Shown: piece after piece, positions 9,637 through 17,046 of the stretch
Position numbering within the stretch: the stretch's first letter is position 1
Layout of the letters: the number at the start of each line of letters is the position of its first letter
Source: Bacteroidales bacterium
Lineage (GTDB): Bacteria; Bacteroidota; Bacteroidia; Bacteroidales; Paludibacteraceae
Direction: 5' to 3'
Length of the DNA stretch: 37,023 nucleotides
Assembly: GCA_012518275.1 (NCBI GenBank)
Contig: JAAYSS010000019.1
Location: forward strand, 1 to 37,023
Translations under genes and position numbers: made by a program
The notes under the pieces: generated by a model
Seen by the model: the letters and a program-made list of their open reading frames with translations, nothing else
The model's database searches: none
Told to the model about the DNA's origin: nothing

Positions 9637-11526
9637 TTAAGCGCTTTCAACTTTTTTTTCTTTTTTACCAAAATCTTTATCCACTTTCAAGAACGGTATT
9701 ATTAGTAGTGTCGGGATAGCACAAATCATCACAAAGATAAAGAAGTGATTATATCCAATCAATTCTTGAATCCAGCCCGCAATCATTCCCGGGAGCATCA
9801 TGCCAAGAGCCATAAACCCGGTACAAATAGCGTAGTGAGCCGTTTTGTGTTCGCCATCAGAGAAATAAATCAAGTAAAGCATATAAGCTGTAAATCCGAA
9901 TCCGTAGCCGAATTGTTCTACAGCAACCGCTATATTTATCAACAACAGACTTTCAGGTAAGAACCAGGATAAATAAAGGAAAGCTAAATGTGGAAGTGTG
10001 ATAGCAAGCGCCATGGGCCAGAGCCAGTATTTCAGCCCTTTTCGCGATGCGGCTATCCCACCAATAATTCCACCCAAGGTAAGTGAAATAACGCCCACTG
10101 TCCCATACACTAGTCCAACTTGACCCGTAGTAAGTCCAAGCCCACCTATGTCGCGCCCATCAAGTAAGAAAGGAGATGCCATTTTCACTAGCATGGCTTC
10201 GCCAAGTCGGTAGAGCAGCATGAATGCTAACGCAACACCGATTCCCTTTTTGGAGAAAAAGGACTTAAATGTGAGCCCAAATTCTTTGATGATTTCGTTA
10301 GGTGAATGATTCCTCGGTGCATCAGCAGCTGGCTTGGGAAGAGCAAAACGGTGATATATAAAGACCAACAAGAAAAATCCCGCAAGGATGTAGAACGTAA
10401 TACTCCAAGCAAGCGGTAAGTTCCCTGAAGTTGCAGTAAATGACCCTGTAACTTCTTGAGTAAGCTTTTCGTCTAATTGGACAACCAAATAGGCCGGCTT
10501 GTCCCAATTATTTTCATTGAAAACCAATCTTTCACCGCTTATCAGCGAAATACTTTCATCGCCTCCTGAAAAACGGGAGTTTAGCACCACTTCTTTGCCC
10601 GGTTCCGGCTGTTTGTTCAAGACAACGGTGATGATACCGGCGTTCCCAACCTGTTCGCCATTATTTAATGATTGAGAATCTTCTCTTTTCTCTCCAAAGT
10701 TGTCGCGGATAAAGTTCTCAAGCGGTGTGGCGACATGCTCACTCCACCAAGAGCTTGTTTCTTTTTCTGCTTTTTGAACATCGGTAGCTTCAGCGATTGT
10801 AAAGCCATTTTTCTGGTTATGAGTTTTTGCAAACTCTTTCATCCCTTCAAATTCTTCCGGAGAAATATTTTTGGTTGACAATACAAGATCGGATGGAAAG
10901 GCTGTGAAAGTAGCCTTTTCTGCTGAAGGTTCCCGTAAAATAGGTGCATCCGGTACAAACTCAGTATTTGTTGTATTAGAAGATGTTACATTTATTTTTA
11001 GAGGTTCAGAACCGGTGGCAACTTCCAAACTACCGGCAAGAATAATCAACACACCTTGCCCCACTATCATTGCCAAACGGTAGAAAGTGCTTCTGATACC
11101 TACGAAGAAAGACTGCTCTCCACTATCCAATGCGAGCATATAAAATCCGTCGGCAGCGATGTCATGTGTAGCAGAGCTAAATGCCAAGAGCCAGAGCACG
11201 GCTAATGTGGCTTGAAAGAAAAACGATACGGGTATCAAAAAGGCAACTCCTGCCAATCCCGCTCCAATAAACAGTTGCATGGTGATAATCCACCACCTTT
11301 TAGTTTTAATCAAATCAACAAACGGACTCCAAAACGGCTTGATAACCCACGGCAAGTAGAGCCAGCTGGTGTAAAGTGCAATATCGGTGTTGGAAATTCC
11401 GAGCCGCTTGTACATGATTACTGAAACGGTCATCGCTACGACGTATGGAATGCCTTGAGCGAAATATAAAGTGGGAATCCATGCCCATGGTGAGCGAGAT
11501 TTGGAAGCAGTTTTGTGTTTATTCAT
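9637..11526 (-). CDS. AmpG-like MFS permease with extracytoplasmic insertion
   Basis: 629 residues. The N-terminal part matches AmpG-type major facilitator permeases, which import anhydro-muropeptides for cell-wall recycling: WIPTLYFAQGIPY (16-28), LYLPWVIKPFWSPFVD (56-71), SSATHDIAADGFYML (117-131). About five membrane segments are followed by a soluble insertion at about 168-373, on the periplasmic side if the N-terminus is cytoplasmic as usual. Membrane segments resume at AWSITFYILAGFFLLVFIYH, and the C-terminal half shows LLYRLGEAMLVKMASPFLLD and GFGFTAYMLYLIYFSD. The insertion's second half (about 295-365: VVLNKQPEPG, LVFNENNWDKPAYLVVQL) resembles a Calx-beta-like beta sandwich. AmpG proteins generally lack such a domain. 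The gene stands alone between two regulatory intergenic regions. Substrate assignment rests on family resemblance only. Confidence 0.85.
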   Translation of the reverse strand: MNKHKTASKSRSPWAWIPTLYFAQGIPYVVAMTVSVIMYKRLGISNTDIALYTSWLYLPWVIKPFWSPFVDLIKTKRWWIITMQLFIGAGLAGVAFLIPVSFFFQATLAVLWLLAFSSATHDIAADGFYMLALDSGEQSFFVGIRSTFYRLAMIVGQGVLIILAGSLEVATGSEPLKINVTSSNTTNTEFVPDAPILREPSAEKATFTAFPSDLVLSTKNISPEEFEGMKEFAKTHNQKNGFTIAEATDVQKAEKETSSWWSEHVATPLENFIRDNFGEKREDSQSLNNGEQVGNAGIITVVLNKQPEPGKEVVLNSRFSGGDESISLISGERLVFNENNWDKPAYLVVQLDEKLTQEVTGSFTATSGNLPLAWSITFYILAGFFLLVFIYHRFALPKPAADAPRNHSPNEIIKEFGLTFKSFFSKKGIGVALAFMLLYRLGEAMLVKMASPFLLDGRDIGGLGLTTGQVGLVYGTVGVISLTLGGIIGGIAASRKGLKYWLWPMALAITLPHLAFLYLSWFLPESLLLINIAVAVEQFGYGFGFTAYMLYLIYFSDGEHKTAHYAICTGFMALGMMLPGMIAGWIQELIGYNHFFIFVMICAIPTLLIIPFLKVDKDFGKKEKKVESA

Positions 11527-11827
11527 TGGATATTACGTTGAGAAAAATTTAATTTTACTACGCATTACTTTATGTAATGAGACACAATTTGCAAATTTAA
11601 GTAAACAATATGACTTTTGTCTTTTTTTCAATACTTTTTAAATATTTGGATGAATAAAATAGCGATGTAAAAACGTTTTGTCGGATTCTTACAAATGAAA
11701 ATATCATTTTTGTATTATTTTATAAGTTAAGTTGTGTTTATGTCAGTTGAAAAAATAAAAAGTCGTTATAACTAATTCCATCATTTAATTTTCTTGGCTC
11801 TGAAAGTCTAAAAAAATCTTTCTTGGT

Positions 11828-11862
11828 TTTGTGTTTAGAATCAATCTAAATAGTTATCTTTG
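11828..11862 (+). promoter_or_regulatory. feoAB promoter (-33 TTTG, -7 TATCTTTG)
   Basis: TATCTTTG at 11855-11862 fully matches TAnnTTTG; a TTTG lies at 11828-11831, with a 23-base spacer, a little longer than the usual 19-21. The expected start is near 11868, about 25 bases before the ATG at 11893. The -7 element covers an alternative in-frame TTG at 11860, which excludes that codon as translation start. Confidence 0.6.
11834..11850. promoter_or_regulatory. Candidate metalloregulator operator: TTTAGA-N5-TCTAAA
   Basis: A perfect 6-base dyad with a 5-base centre (TTTAGA ATCAA TCTAAA) lies between the -33 and -7 elements of the feoAB promoter, where a bound repressor would block RNA polymerase. 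Its TTTAG...CTAAA ends resemble DtxR/MntR-type boxes more than a Fur box. Dyad and position are seen; the protein that binds is inferred. Confidence 0.45.
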
Positions 11863-11892
11863 CAGTTTGTTATAAAGGGGATTATTTCTTGG

Positions 11893-14421
11893 ATGAAACT
11901 TTCAGACTTAAAAAAAGGTGAAAAGGCATCAATCGTAAAGGTGTCAGGGCACGGTGGTTTTCGCAAGCGCATTATCGAAATGGGTTTTGTGAAAGGGAAA
12001 GTGGTTCAATCGCTGCAAGAAGCTCCGCTAAGTGACCCCGTGAAATACCGTGTGATGGGCTATGAAGTGTCACTTCGTAAAAGTGAAGCCAGCATGATTG
12101 AGGTAATCAGTGAGGAGGAAGCGCAAAAGACACTTCACACTGATGACAGCATTGATATACTTGTTGAGGAAGAAGTGCGTAAACTTGCATTGAAAAAGCG
12201 GAAGGAAATAACCATTGCCTTAGTAGGAAATCCCAATTGTGGTAAAACTACCCTTTTCAATATTGCGTCCGGCGGCAAGGAACATGTAGGAAATTATGGA
12301 GGCGTGACGGTAGATGCAAAAGAGGGCTATTTCTCTCAGGACGGATACCGATTCCGAATTGTTGATTTACCCGGAACTTATTCAATCTCAGCCTATTCTC
12401 CGGAAGAAAAATACGTTCGAAATTATCTTGCATCTGAAACTCCGGATGTAGTTATCAATGTGGTTGATGCATCTAATCTTGAGCGAAATCTCTATCTCAC
12501 CACTCAGCTGATAGATATGCGCCAACATACTATTGTGGCGTTAAATATGTACGATGAGCTTCAAAAAAGTGGTGACAAGCTTGATTATAAATCCCTTGGG
12601 AAAAAGTTGGGGATTCCTTTTGTGCCTACAATTGCAAAAACGGGCTTTGGGCTGATTCAGCTTTTCAGAAGTGCGATTAAGATGTATGAAAGTAACTATT
12701 TCATTAGTGATGAAGGGGTTTTAATCCAGTCGATAAAGGACGACAAGTTGCTGGACGAATATCATCACAAAGTGAAAATAGAGCATAAGCATGATGTGAA
12801 AAGAACTCCGTCCGATTTGGTGATTAAAAACCCAGAAAACGGCTTTGTGCGTTCAAAACACATTCGCATTAATTACGGCTTTGAAATTGAATCTTCTATA
12901 AAACGGCTACGTAAAATTCTTGTAGCTGAAAATTATCATTTGCAAGCTTTATATTGTTTCAGGTATCTTTCCATCAGTTTGCTTCAAAACGATAAAGAGA
13001 TAGCCGACCTTATTGCCAACGAAAAAAATGGAGATAAGATATTGAGGGTTAGGGATGCGGAAGTGTCTCGATTGCAAGAAACCTTGGGCTGTGATGTGGA
13101 AACTGCTGTGAGCGACTCAAAATATGCATTTATAGCCAAATTGTTGAGTGAAACATTTTCAAAAAACAATAAAAAACCACGTAATCCGCTGACAACCAAA
13201 ATAGACCGAGTTTTGTTAAGCCGTTTTTGGGGGTATCCTATTTTCATCCTTTTTATGTATCTGATGTTCCAAGCTACGTTTTCGCTCGGAGAATATCCCA
13301 TGCGGTGGATAGAAAGCGGGGTGGCGTGGTTGAGCGAGTGGGTAGGAGGACATATGGCTGCGGGACCGCTCAGGGATTTGCTGGTGGATGGGGTGTTGGG
13401 TGGAGTAGGGAGCGTCATTGTTTTTCTTCCCAATATCTTGATACTCTATTTCTTTATTTCGTTGATGGAAGATACGGGCTACATGGCGCGTGCGGCGTTT
13501 ATTATGGATAAGTTGATGAGTAAAATGGGATTGCACGGTAAGTCGTTTATTCCGCTTATCATGGGCTTCGGATGCAATGTGCCTGCCATTATGTCCACCC
13601 GTACCATCGAAAACCGAAACAGCCGAATTATCACGATTTTAATCAATCCGCTGATGTCGTGCAGTGCCAGACTACCAGTTTACTTGCTTTTAGCGGGAAC
13701 TTTCTTTCCGAAAAATGCCGGATTGGTGCTTTTTGGCGTGTATGCAACGGGAATTATCTTAGCAATTTTAATTGCCCGTCTTTTCAAAAAATTTCTTTTC
13801 AGAAAGGATGACGTACCTTTTGTAATGGAATTACCACCCTATCGAGTACCGACCCTAAAAGCAATCTGGAATCATACGTGGGATAAAGGGTATCAGTACC
13901 TGAAAAAAATGGGTACCATTATTCTTGTAGGCTCTATAGTTATCTGGTTTTTAGGGTACTATCCAAGACCAAAAGAAGAAGTCATTACCGCAGAACAACA
14001 TACAGAGCAACTTGAGAATTCGTATATCGGAAAAATCGGGCATGCCGTTGAGCCGGTTATCAAACCGCTCGGTTTTGACTGGAAAATAGGTGTTTCGTTG
14101 CTTTCCGGTGTTGCCGCCAAAGAAATTGTGGTAAGTACGCTGGGCGTAATTTATGCGGGAAATCCGGAAGAAGATGTCAAATCACTTTCAGGTCAGTTGA
14201 AAAGTGCGGTTTGGGCGGATGGAAGCAAGGTTTATACGCCGGGCGTGGCACTTGGATTTATGCTTTTTGTACTGATTTATTTCCCTTGCTTAGCCACTAT
14301 TGTAGCCATAAAAAATGAAACAGGAGAATGGAAATGGGCACTTTTTGCGGTGGCTTACTCGTTGGTGCTGGCGTGGGTAGTGGCGTATTTGGTGCGGTTA
14401 GCAACTACGTTATTTGTGTGA
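11893..14421 (+). CDS. feoB: Ferrous iron transporter, FeoA-FeoB fusion
   Basis: 842 residues from the ATG at 11893. Residues 1-73 are a FeoA SH3-like domain (MKLSDLKKGEKASIVKVSG). A linker leads to the FeoB GTPase domain with G1 GNPNCGKTT (112-120), G3 DLPGTY (158-163) and G4 NMYD (218-221). The membrane part starts about residue 440 and has the conserved Gate segments (GFGCNVPAIMSTRTIENR, LMSCSARLPVYLLL). FeoB moves Fe2+ across the inner membrane; fusion to FeoA is typical of Bacteroidota. The end is intact (ATTLFV). Its last 67 bases overlap the 3' end of the convergent gene at 14355. Its usual small Cys-rich partner is not adjacent but at 20847. Regulation by metal is suggested by the dyad inside its promoter. 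Confidence 0.97.
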   Translation: MKLSDLKKGEKASIVKVSGHGGFRKRIIEMGFVKGKVVQSLQEAPLSDPVKYRVMGYEVSLRKSEASMIEVISEEEAQKTLHTDDSIDILVEEEVRKLALKKRKEITIALVGNPNCGKTTLFNIASGGKEHVGNYGGVTVDAKEGYFSQDGYRFRIVDLPGTYSISAYSPEEKYVRNYLASETPDVVINVVDASNLERNLYLTTQLIDMRQHTIVALNMYDELQKSGDKLDYKSLGKKLGIPFVPTIAKTGFGLIQLFRSAIKMYESNYFISDEGVLIQSIKDDKLLDEYHHKVKIEHKHDVKRTPSDLVIKNPENGFVRSKHIRINYGFEIESSIKRLRKILVAENYHLQALYCFRYLSISLLQNDKEIADLIANEKNGDKILRVRDAEVSRLQETLGCDVETAVSDSKYAFIAKLLSETFSKNNKKPRNPLTTKIDRVLLSRFWGYPIFILFMYLMFQATFSLGEYPMRWIESGVAWLSEWVGGHMAAGPLRDLLVDGVLGGVGSVIVFLPNILILYFFISLMEDTGYMARAAFIMDKLMSKMGLHGKSFIPLIMGFGCNVPAIMSTRTIENRNSRIITILINPLMSCSARLPVYLLLAGTFFPKNAGLVLFGVYATGIILAILIARLFKKFLFRKDDVPFVMELPPYRVPTLKAIWNHTWDKGYQYLKKMGTIILVGSIVIWFLGYYPRPKEEVITAEQHTEQLENSYIGKIGHAVEPVIKPLGFDWKIGVSLLSGVAAKEIVVSTLGVIYAGNPEEDVKSLSGQLKSAVWADGSKVYTPGVALGFMLFVLIYFPCLATIVAIKNETGEWKWALFAVAYSLVLAWVVAYLVRLATTLFV

Positions 14422-15611
14422 TTTCGTAAAATACTTGCATTCAGAAACCGATTAAAGTAGCTGAAATTTGTCTTTGCAATAAGTTTCTTCATTCGGCTAT
14501 TAATCTTTTTCAGCTCATCTTTTTCCGTTACGAAGTTTTTATAAAGCGACAGGAAGTGAAGTTCATAGTACATTTCATGTCCGAAATCAATTTTATCCAG
14601 TTTGAAACTTTCCAATACTTCTTTCGCCCGGGATATATTGCCTGTATGGTATTCTGCGAAAGCATCGTAAAGTTTCCAAACTTCGCGGTGGTAGATTTGC
14701 CTTTTTTCGGGTGTTACATCATCTCGCACCTGACGTTTGGAGGTATGGAGTATGTGAGCAAAAAGCTCGTACTTATCCGTAAGTATCAAATGCCCCAAAA
14801 GAATATAGTCAAAGCTGCAAATTGCCCATTCTGCCGAAGGAAAATAATTTGGTCGTACTTTTTCCATATCCGCAAGCGTGGCTTGAAACAACCCTTCGTC
14901 TTTTGTGTGCAAAGCGTATAAAAAGGGAATCCCAAACTTTCTGGCTGCCGGTACATGATGCACTGCGGGTGTGAGTTCCGTAGCGGCAATCACTTCATAA
15001 TGTTTTTTGAACCCCACAAAATTCTCGGAGAGGTAATCGCCCATTCCCATGTAGCCGTGCGTAAAAAGCTGTGCTTCGTTATTGTATTTATATTTCTGAT
15101 ACTCAATGAAAAATTTCCGATAATCGGTATTGATATGGTCGCGAAGCGGGTGGCATTCAAGGAAATGGACACGCCCTGCCGGGTATTTCATAATAACAGG
15201 TACCAGCTTTTCCATCAGTTCCGTATCCTTTATGGCTTGTTTGATTAGGTTGTCATTTAGCAGCCAGTATTTTTGGCTGTGCGCATCGTCCACCTTAAAA
15301 ATGTTTTCATACATCATCACCATCGCTTTGTGCGAGGCATCTATATCTTGCTTGTGTTCTGCGAGTAGTGCGGCAATGTCTGAACTTCCGGCAAAGCGTG
15401 ACAGGGAATTAAGCACCGATTCTTCGAACGAGCCTGATGACTTGATAAGTCCAAACACCCGACGAAACGTTTGATAGGAAAGAGAAACGTTAAGTTTGCT
15501 TAGCATCTTATCACTTAGCAATCTACAATCGGCAGTATTTTCCACCTTTTTGCCGTATGCCGTTTCTACCCTTCGGCGCAGATAGTCTAATTCTTCTGGA
15601 GAAAGTTGCAT
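14355..15611 (-). CDS. Possible DNA-binding/helical-repeat regulatory protein
   Basis: 418 residues, no signal peptide or membrane segment, so probably cytoplasmic. Residues about 1-80 (LSPEELDYLRRRVE, LLSDKMLSKLNVSLSYQTFRRVFGL, SVLNSLSRFAG) follow the pattern of a Bacteroidota N-terminal domain with an STLKRLWGY-like helix, often placed before varied C-termini and plausibly a helix-turn-helix. The remaining 340 residues are all-helical with aromatic-rich repeats, TPR-like by eye but without a clean consensus. Its start is 290 bases from the divergent gene at 15902, the usual layout of a regulator and its target. The last codons run antisense through the feoAB end; the tail after about residue 400 may be recent read-through after loss of a stop. 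Function is not established. Confidence 0.6.
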   Translation of the reverse strand: MQLSPEELDYLRRRVETAYGKKVENTADCRLLSDKMLSKLNVSLSYQTFRRVFGLIKSSGSFEESVLNSLSRFAGSSDIAALLAEHKQDIDASHKAMVMMYENIFKVDDAHSQKYWLLNDNLIKQAIKDTELMEKLVPVIMKYPAGRVHFLECHPLRDHINTDYRKFFIEYQKYKYNNEAQLFTHGYMGMGDYLSENFVGFKKHYEVIAATELTPAVHHVPAARKFGIPFLYALHTKDEGLFQATLADMEKVRPNYFPSAEWAICSFDYILLGHLILTDKYELFAHILHTSKRQVRDDVTPEKRQIYHREVWKLYDAFAEYHTGNISRAKEVLESFKLDKIDFGHEMYYELHFLSLYKNFVTEKDELKKINSRMKKLIAKTNFSYFNRFLNASILRNHTNNVVANRTKYATTHASTNE

Positions 15612-15901
15612 GGTTCCTAATGGGTATTTAAGGTATTTGTTGTTTTTAAAAATAAAGTTGATAAGCCAAAAACAGGAGGATAAATACTTGTCCGAACTGT
15701 TTACCTTTTCGTAAATCTACGAATAAAGTCTTGAAATATCATTTCTCTACAAAAATACAATATTTTTTTCATTATAACTATTTATTTTCATTCTAAGTTG
15801 TACACCAATTGTACTCGAAAAAGCTTGATAAGTTAAAATTAACTTTTTAATTTTGTGGAAAATTAACTAAAATATCTTTAATCTCTATAAAAACATACAT
15901 T
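15612..15901. promoter_or_regulatory. Divergent control region between the 15611 (-) and 15902 (+) genes
   Basis: AT-rich, non-coding. On the plus strand, TTG at 15825-15827 and TAATTTTG at 15848-15855 form a good promoter (20-base spacer), with the start near 15862 and a leader of about 40 bases. A 7-2-7 dyad, AAGTTAA-AA-TTAACTT at 15830-15845, fills the spacer, and the decamer AAAATTAACT recurs at 15835-15844 and 15859-15868. On the minus strand, TATTTTTG (plus-strand 15750-15757) could be the -7 for the 15611 gene, with no evident -33. Confidence 0.55.
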
Positions 15902-16915
15902 ATGCCATCAATTCATCGTATTTTTCACACAGGTCGATCCCTTTACATTTCTTATTCGAGGAGGAATCAACATTTAAACCAATACTGTTTTTGCCCTAAT
16001 TCTAATGTAGAAGGTATTCGGTTTTGGAATCATTACAATCAAAATAATAATCAACCCATTAATTGTAGGAATAGTAGATGTAACAGCACACATTACAGAA
16101 AATTTATGGAACACGAAGGTGAATATGTAACAAGATTAAATCCGACTCAGTCAACTAAAGATACGCTTAGGTTTTGGGGGGAATATGAAGGCTTTTCGAA
16201 GTTTAGATTATTAGGTAGAAATTTAAATAATACGAACCATAATAATCCTTGTGCTGTCCATTTCCCTTTCTATTATCCGAACTGGGTTAATAGAGGAAGC
16301 ACGACTCCTGCTTGTGTAAATTGTCATAACACCGATCCCTTTATTTTTGGTGATTATTTCTACTATGCTTTCTGCCTAAAAAATCAACTCAATATACAAC
16401 CGGGAGATATTGTGATTTTTGGTTCGAGAGTCAATCAAAATGATTTTGTGCTTGATACGCTTTTTGTAATTGATGGTTCTATGTCGGTACATCCTTTATC
16501 ACAATACGATACGATATACCAAGAGAGCACTCTAATCAGAGCGTATGGAAATGTAACTGCAAATAACGCCCCGACAATGCCTGTGCATATTGGTAAAAAA
16601 TTTACACCGAACAATGGTATTTTTAGTTTTGTGCCGGCACGTGCTAAAAATAATGCTCAATTCAGCCGTGATTTTAATACAGGCTTTGGAAGACCGATTA
16701 TCACTAATATATTATTATGTATTGGTTTTTCTTCAAATAAACAGGGTCAAGGAGCGCAGTCGATAATGCTTACGATTCCGCAAACAAAATGCGTTTGGGA
16801 GCAAATAGCCACAGAAGTGCTTCGTCAAGGTTTTGTTTTGGGGACTCACTTTGATGCTTTAAGTACAGTAGGTATTAATCTGTGCTGCGTACCATCAACT
16901 TTACATTGTTGTTAA
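15902..16915 (+). CDS. Cys/His-rich protein of unknown function, possibly PUA/Nmad-like
   Basis: 337 residues, no signal peptide, rich in Asn, aromatic residues and Cys. I do not recognise the family with confidence. There are 14 cysteines, including CFC (29-31), C55/C60, CVNCH (138-142), and CC at both 328-329 and the very C-terminus (336-337). The centre (about 145-192: DPFIFGDYF, then QPGDIVIFGSRVNQ and LDTLFVIDGS) follows the order of PUA-like nucleic-acid-associated domains such as the Nmad, ASCH and EVE groups, where a GD-hydrophobic-GS strand precedes a xxDTVFVV-like strand. That resemblance is by motif only. The base composition looks more AT-rich than in the flanking genes, which may indicate transfer. 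It has its own promoter and faces a possible regulator. A real gene is likely; the function is open. Confidence 0.7.
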   Translation: MPSIHRIFHTGRSLYISYSRRNQHLNQYCFCPNSNVEGIRFWNHYNQNNNQPINCRNSRCNSTHYRKFMEHEGEYVTRLNPTQSTKDTLRFWGEYEGFSKFRLLGRNLNNTNHNNPCAVHFPFYYPNWVNRGSTTPACVNCHNTDPFIFGDYFYYAFCLKNQLNIQPGDIVIFGSRVNQNDFVLDTLFVIDGSMSVHPLSQYDTIYQESTLIRAYGNVTANNAPTMPVHIGKKFTPNNGIFSFVPARAKNNAQFSRDFNTGFGRPIITNILLCIGFSSNKQGQGAQSIMLTIPQTKCVWEQIATEVLRQGFVLGTHFDALSTVGINLCCVPSTLHCC

Positions 16916-16981
16916 CAGACAACACGTTTTTTCTGCGCAAGCACATTCTACGGGTTATTACCTATTACATCAATGTCAAAC

Positions 16982-17040
16982 ACTATTCACTAATCACCAA
17001 TCACCAATCACCAATCACCAATCACTAATCACTAATCACC
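16982..17040. repeat. Heptamer tandem repeat (ACYAATC, 8 units) abutting a start codon
   Basis: Eight consecutive 7-base units (ACTATTC, ACTAATC, four ACCAATC, two ACTAATC) plus ACC fill 16982-17040, followed by a run of A and the ATG at 17047. They occupy the place of the ribosome binding region of the surface protein gene. Reverse-complement and degenerate copies of the same heptamer occur at 29939-29980 and near 20742-20770. Confidence 0.9.
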
Positions 17041-17046
17041 AAAAAA

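Larger units (their letters stand above)
11527..11892. other. Divergent promoter region between AmpG-like gene and feoAB
   Basis: 366 AT-rich bases with no coding frame. On the minus strand a TAAATTTG element (plus-strand 11592-11599) fits the -7 consensus for the AmpG-like gene. A 6-5-6 dyad, CATTAC/GTAATG at 11563-11579, would lie in its leader. On the plus strand are the feoAB promoter and dyad at 11828-11862. I see nothing recognisable in about 11630-11825. Confidence 0.55.

Noticed and set aside
11860-11892. TTG at 11860 as an upstream start for FeoAB
   Set aside because: The codon lies inside the -7 promoter element TATCTTTG, upstream of the expected transcript start; the ATG at 11893 gives the standard FeoA beginning.
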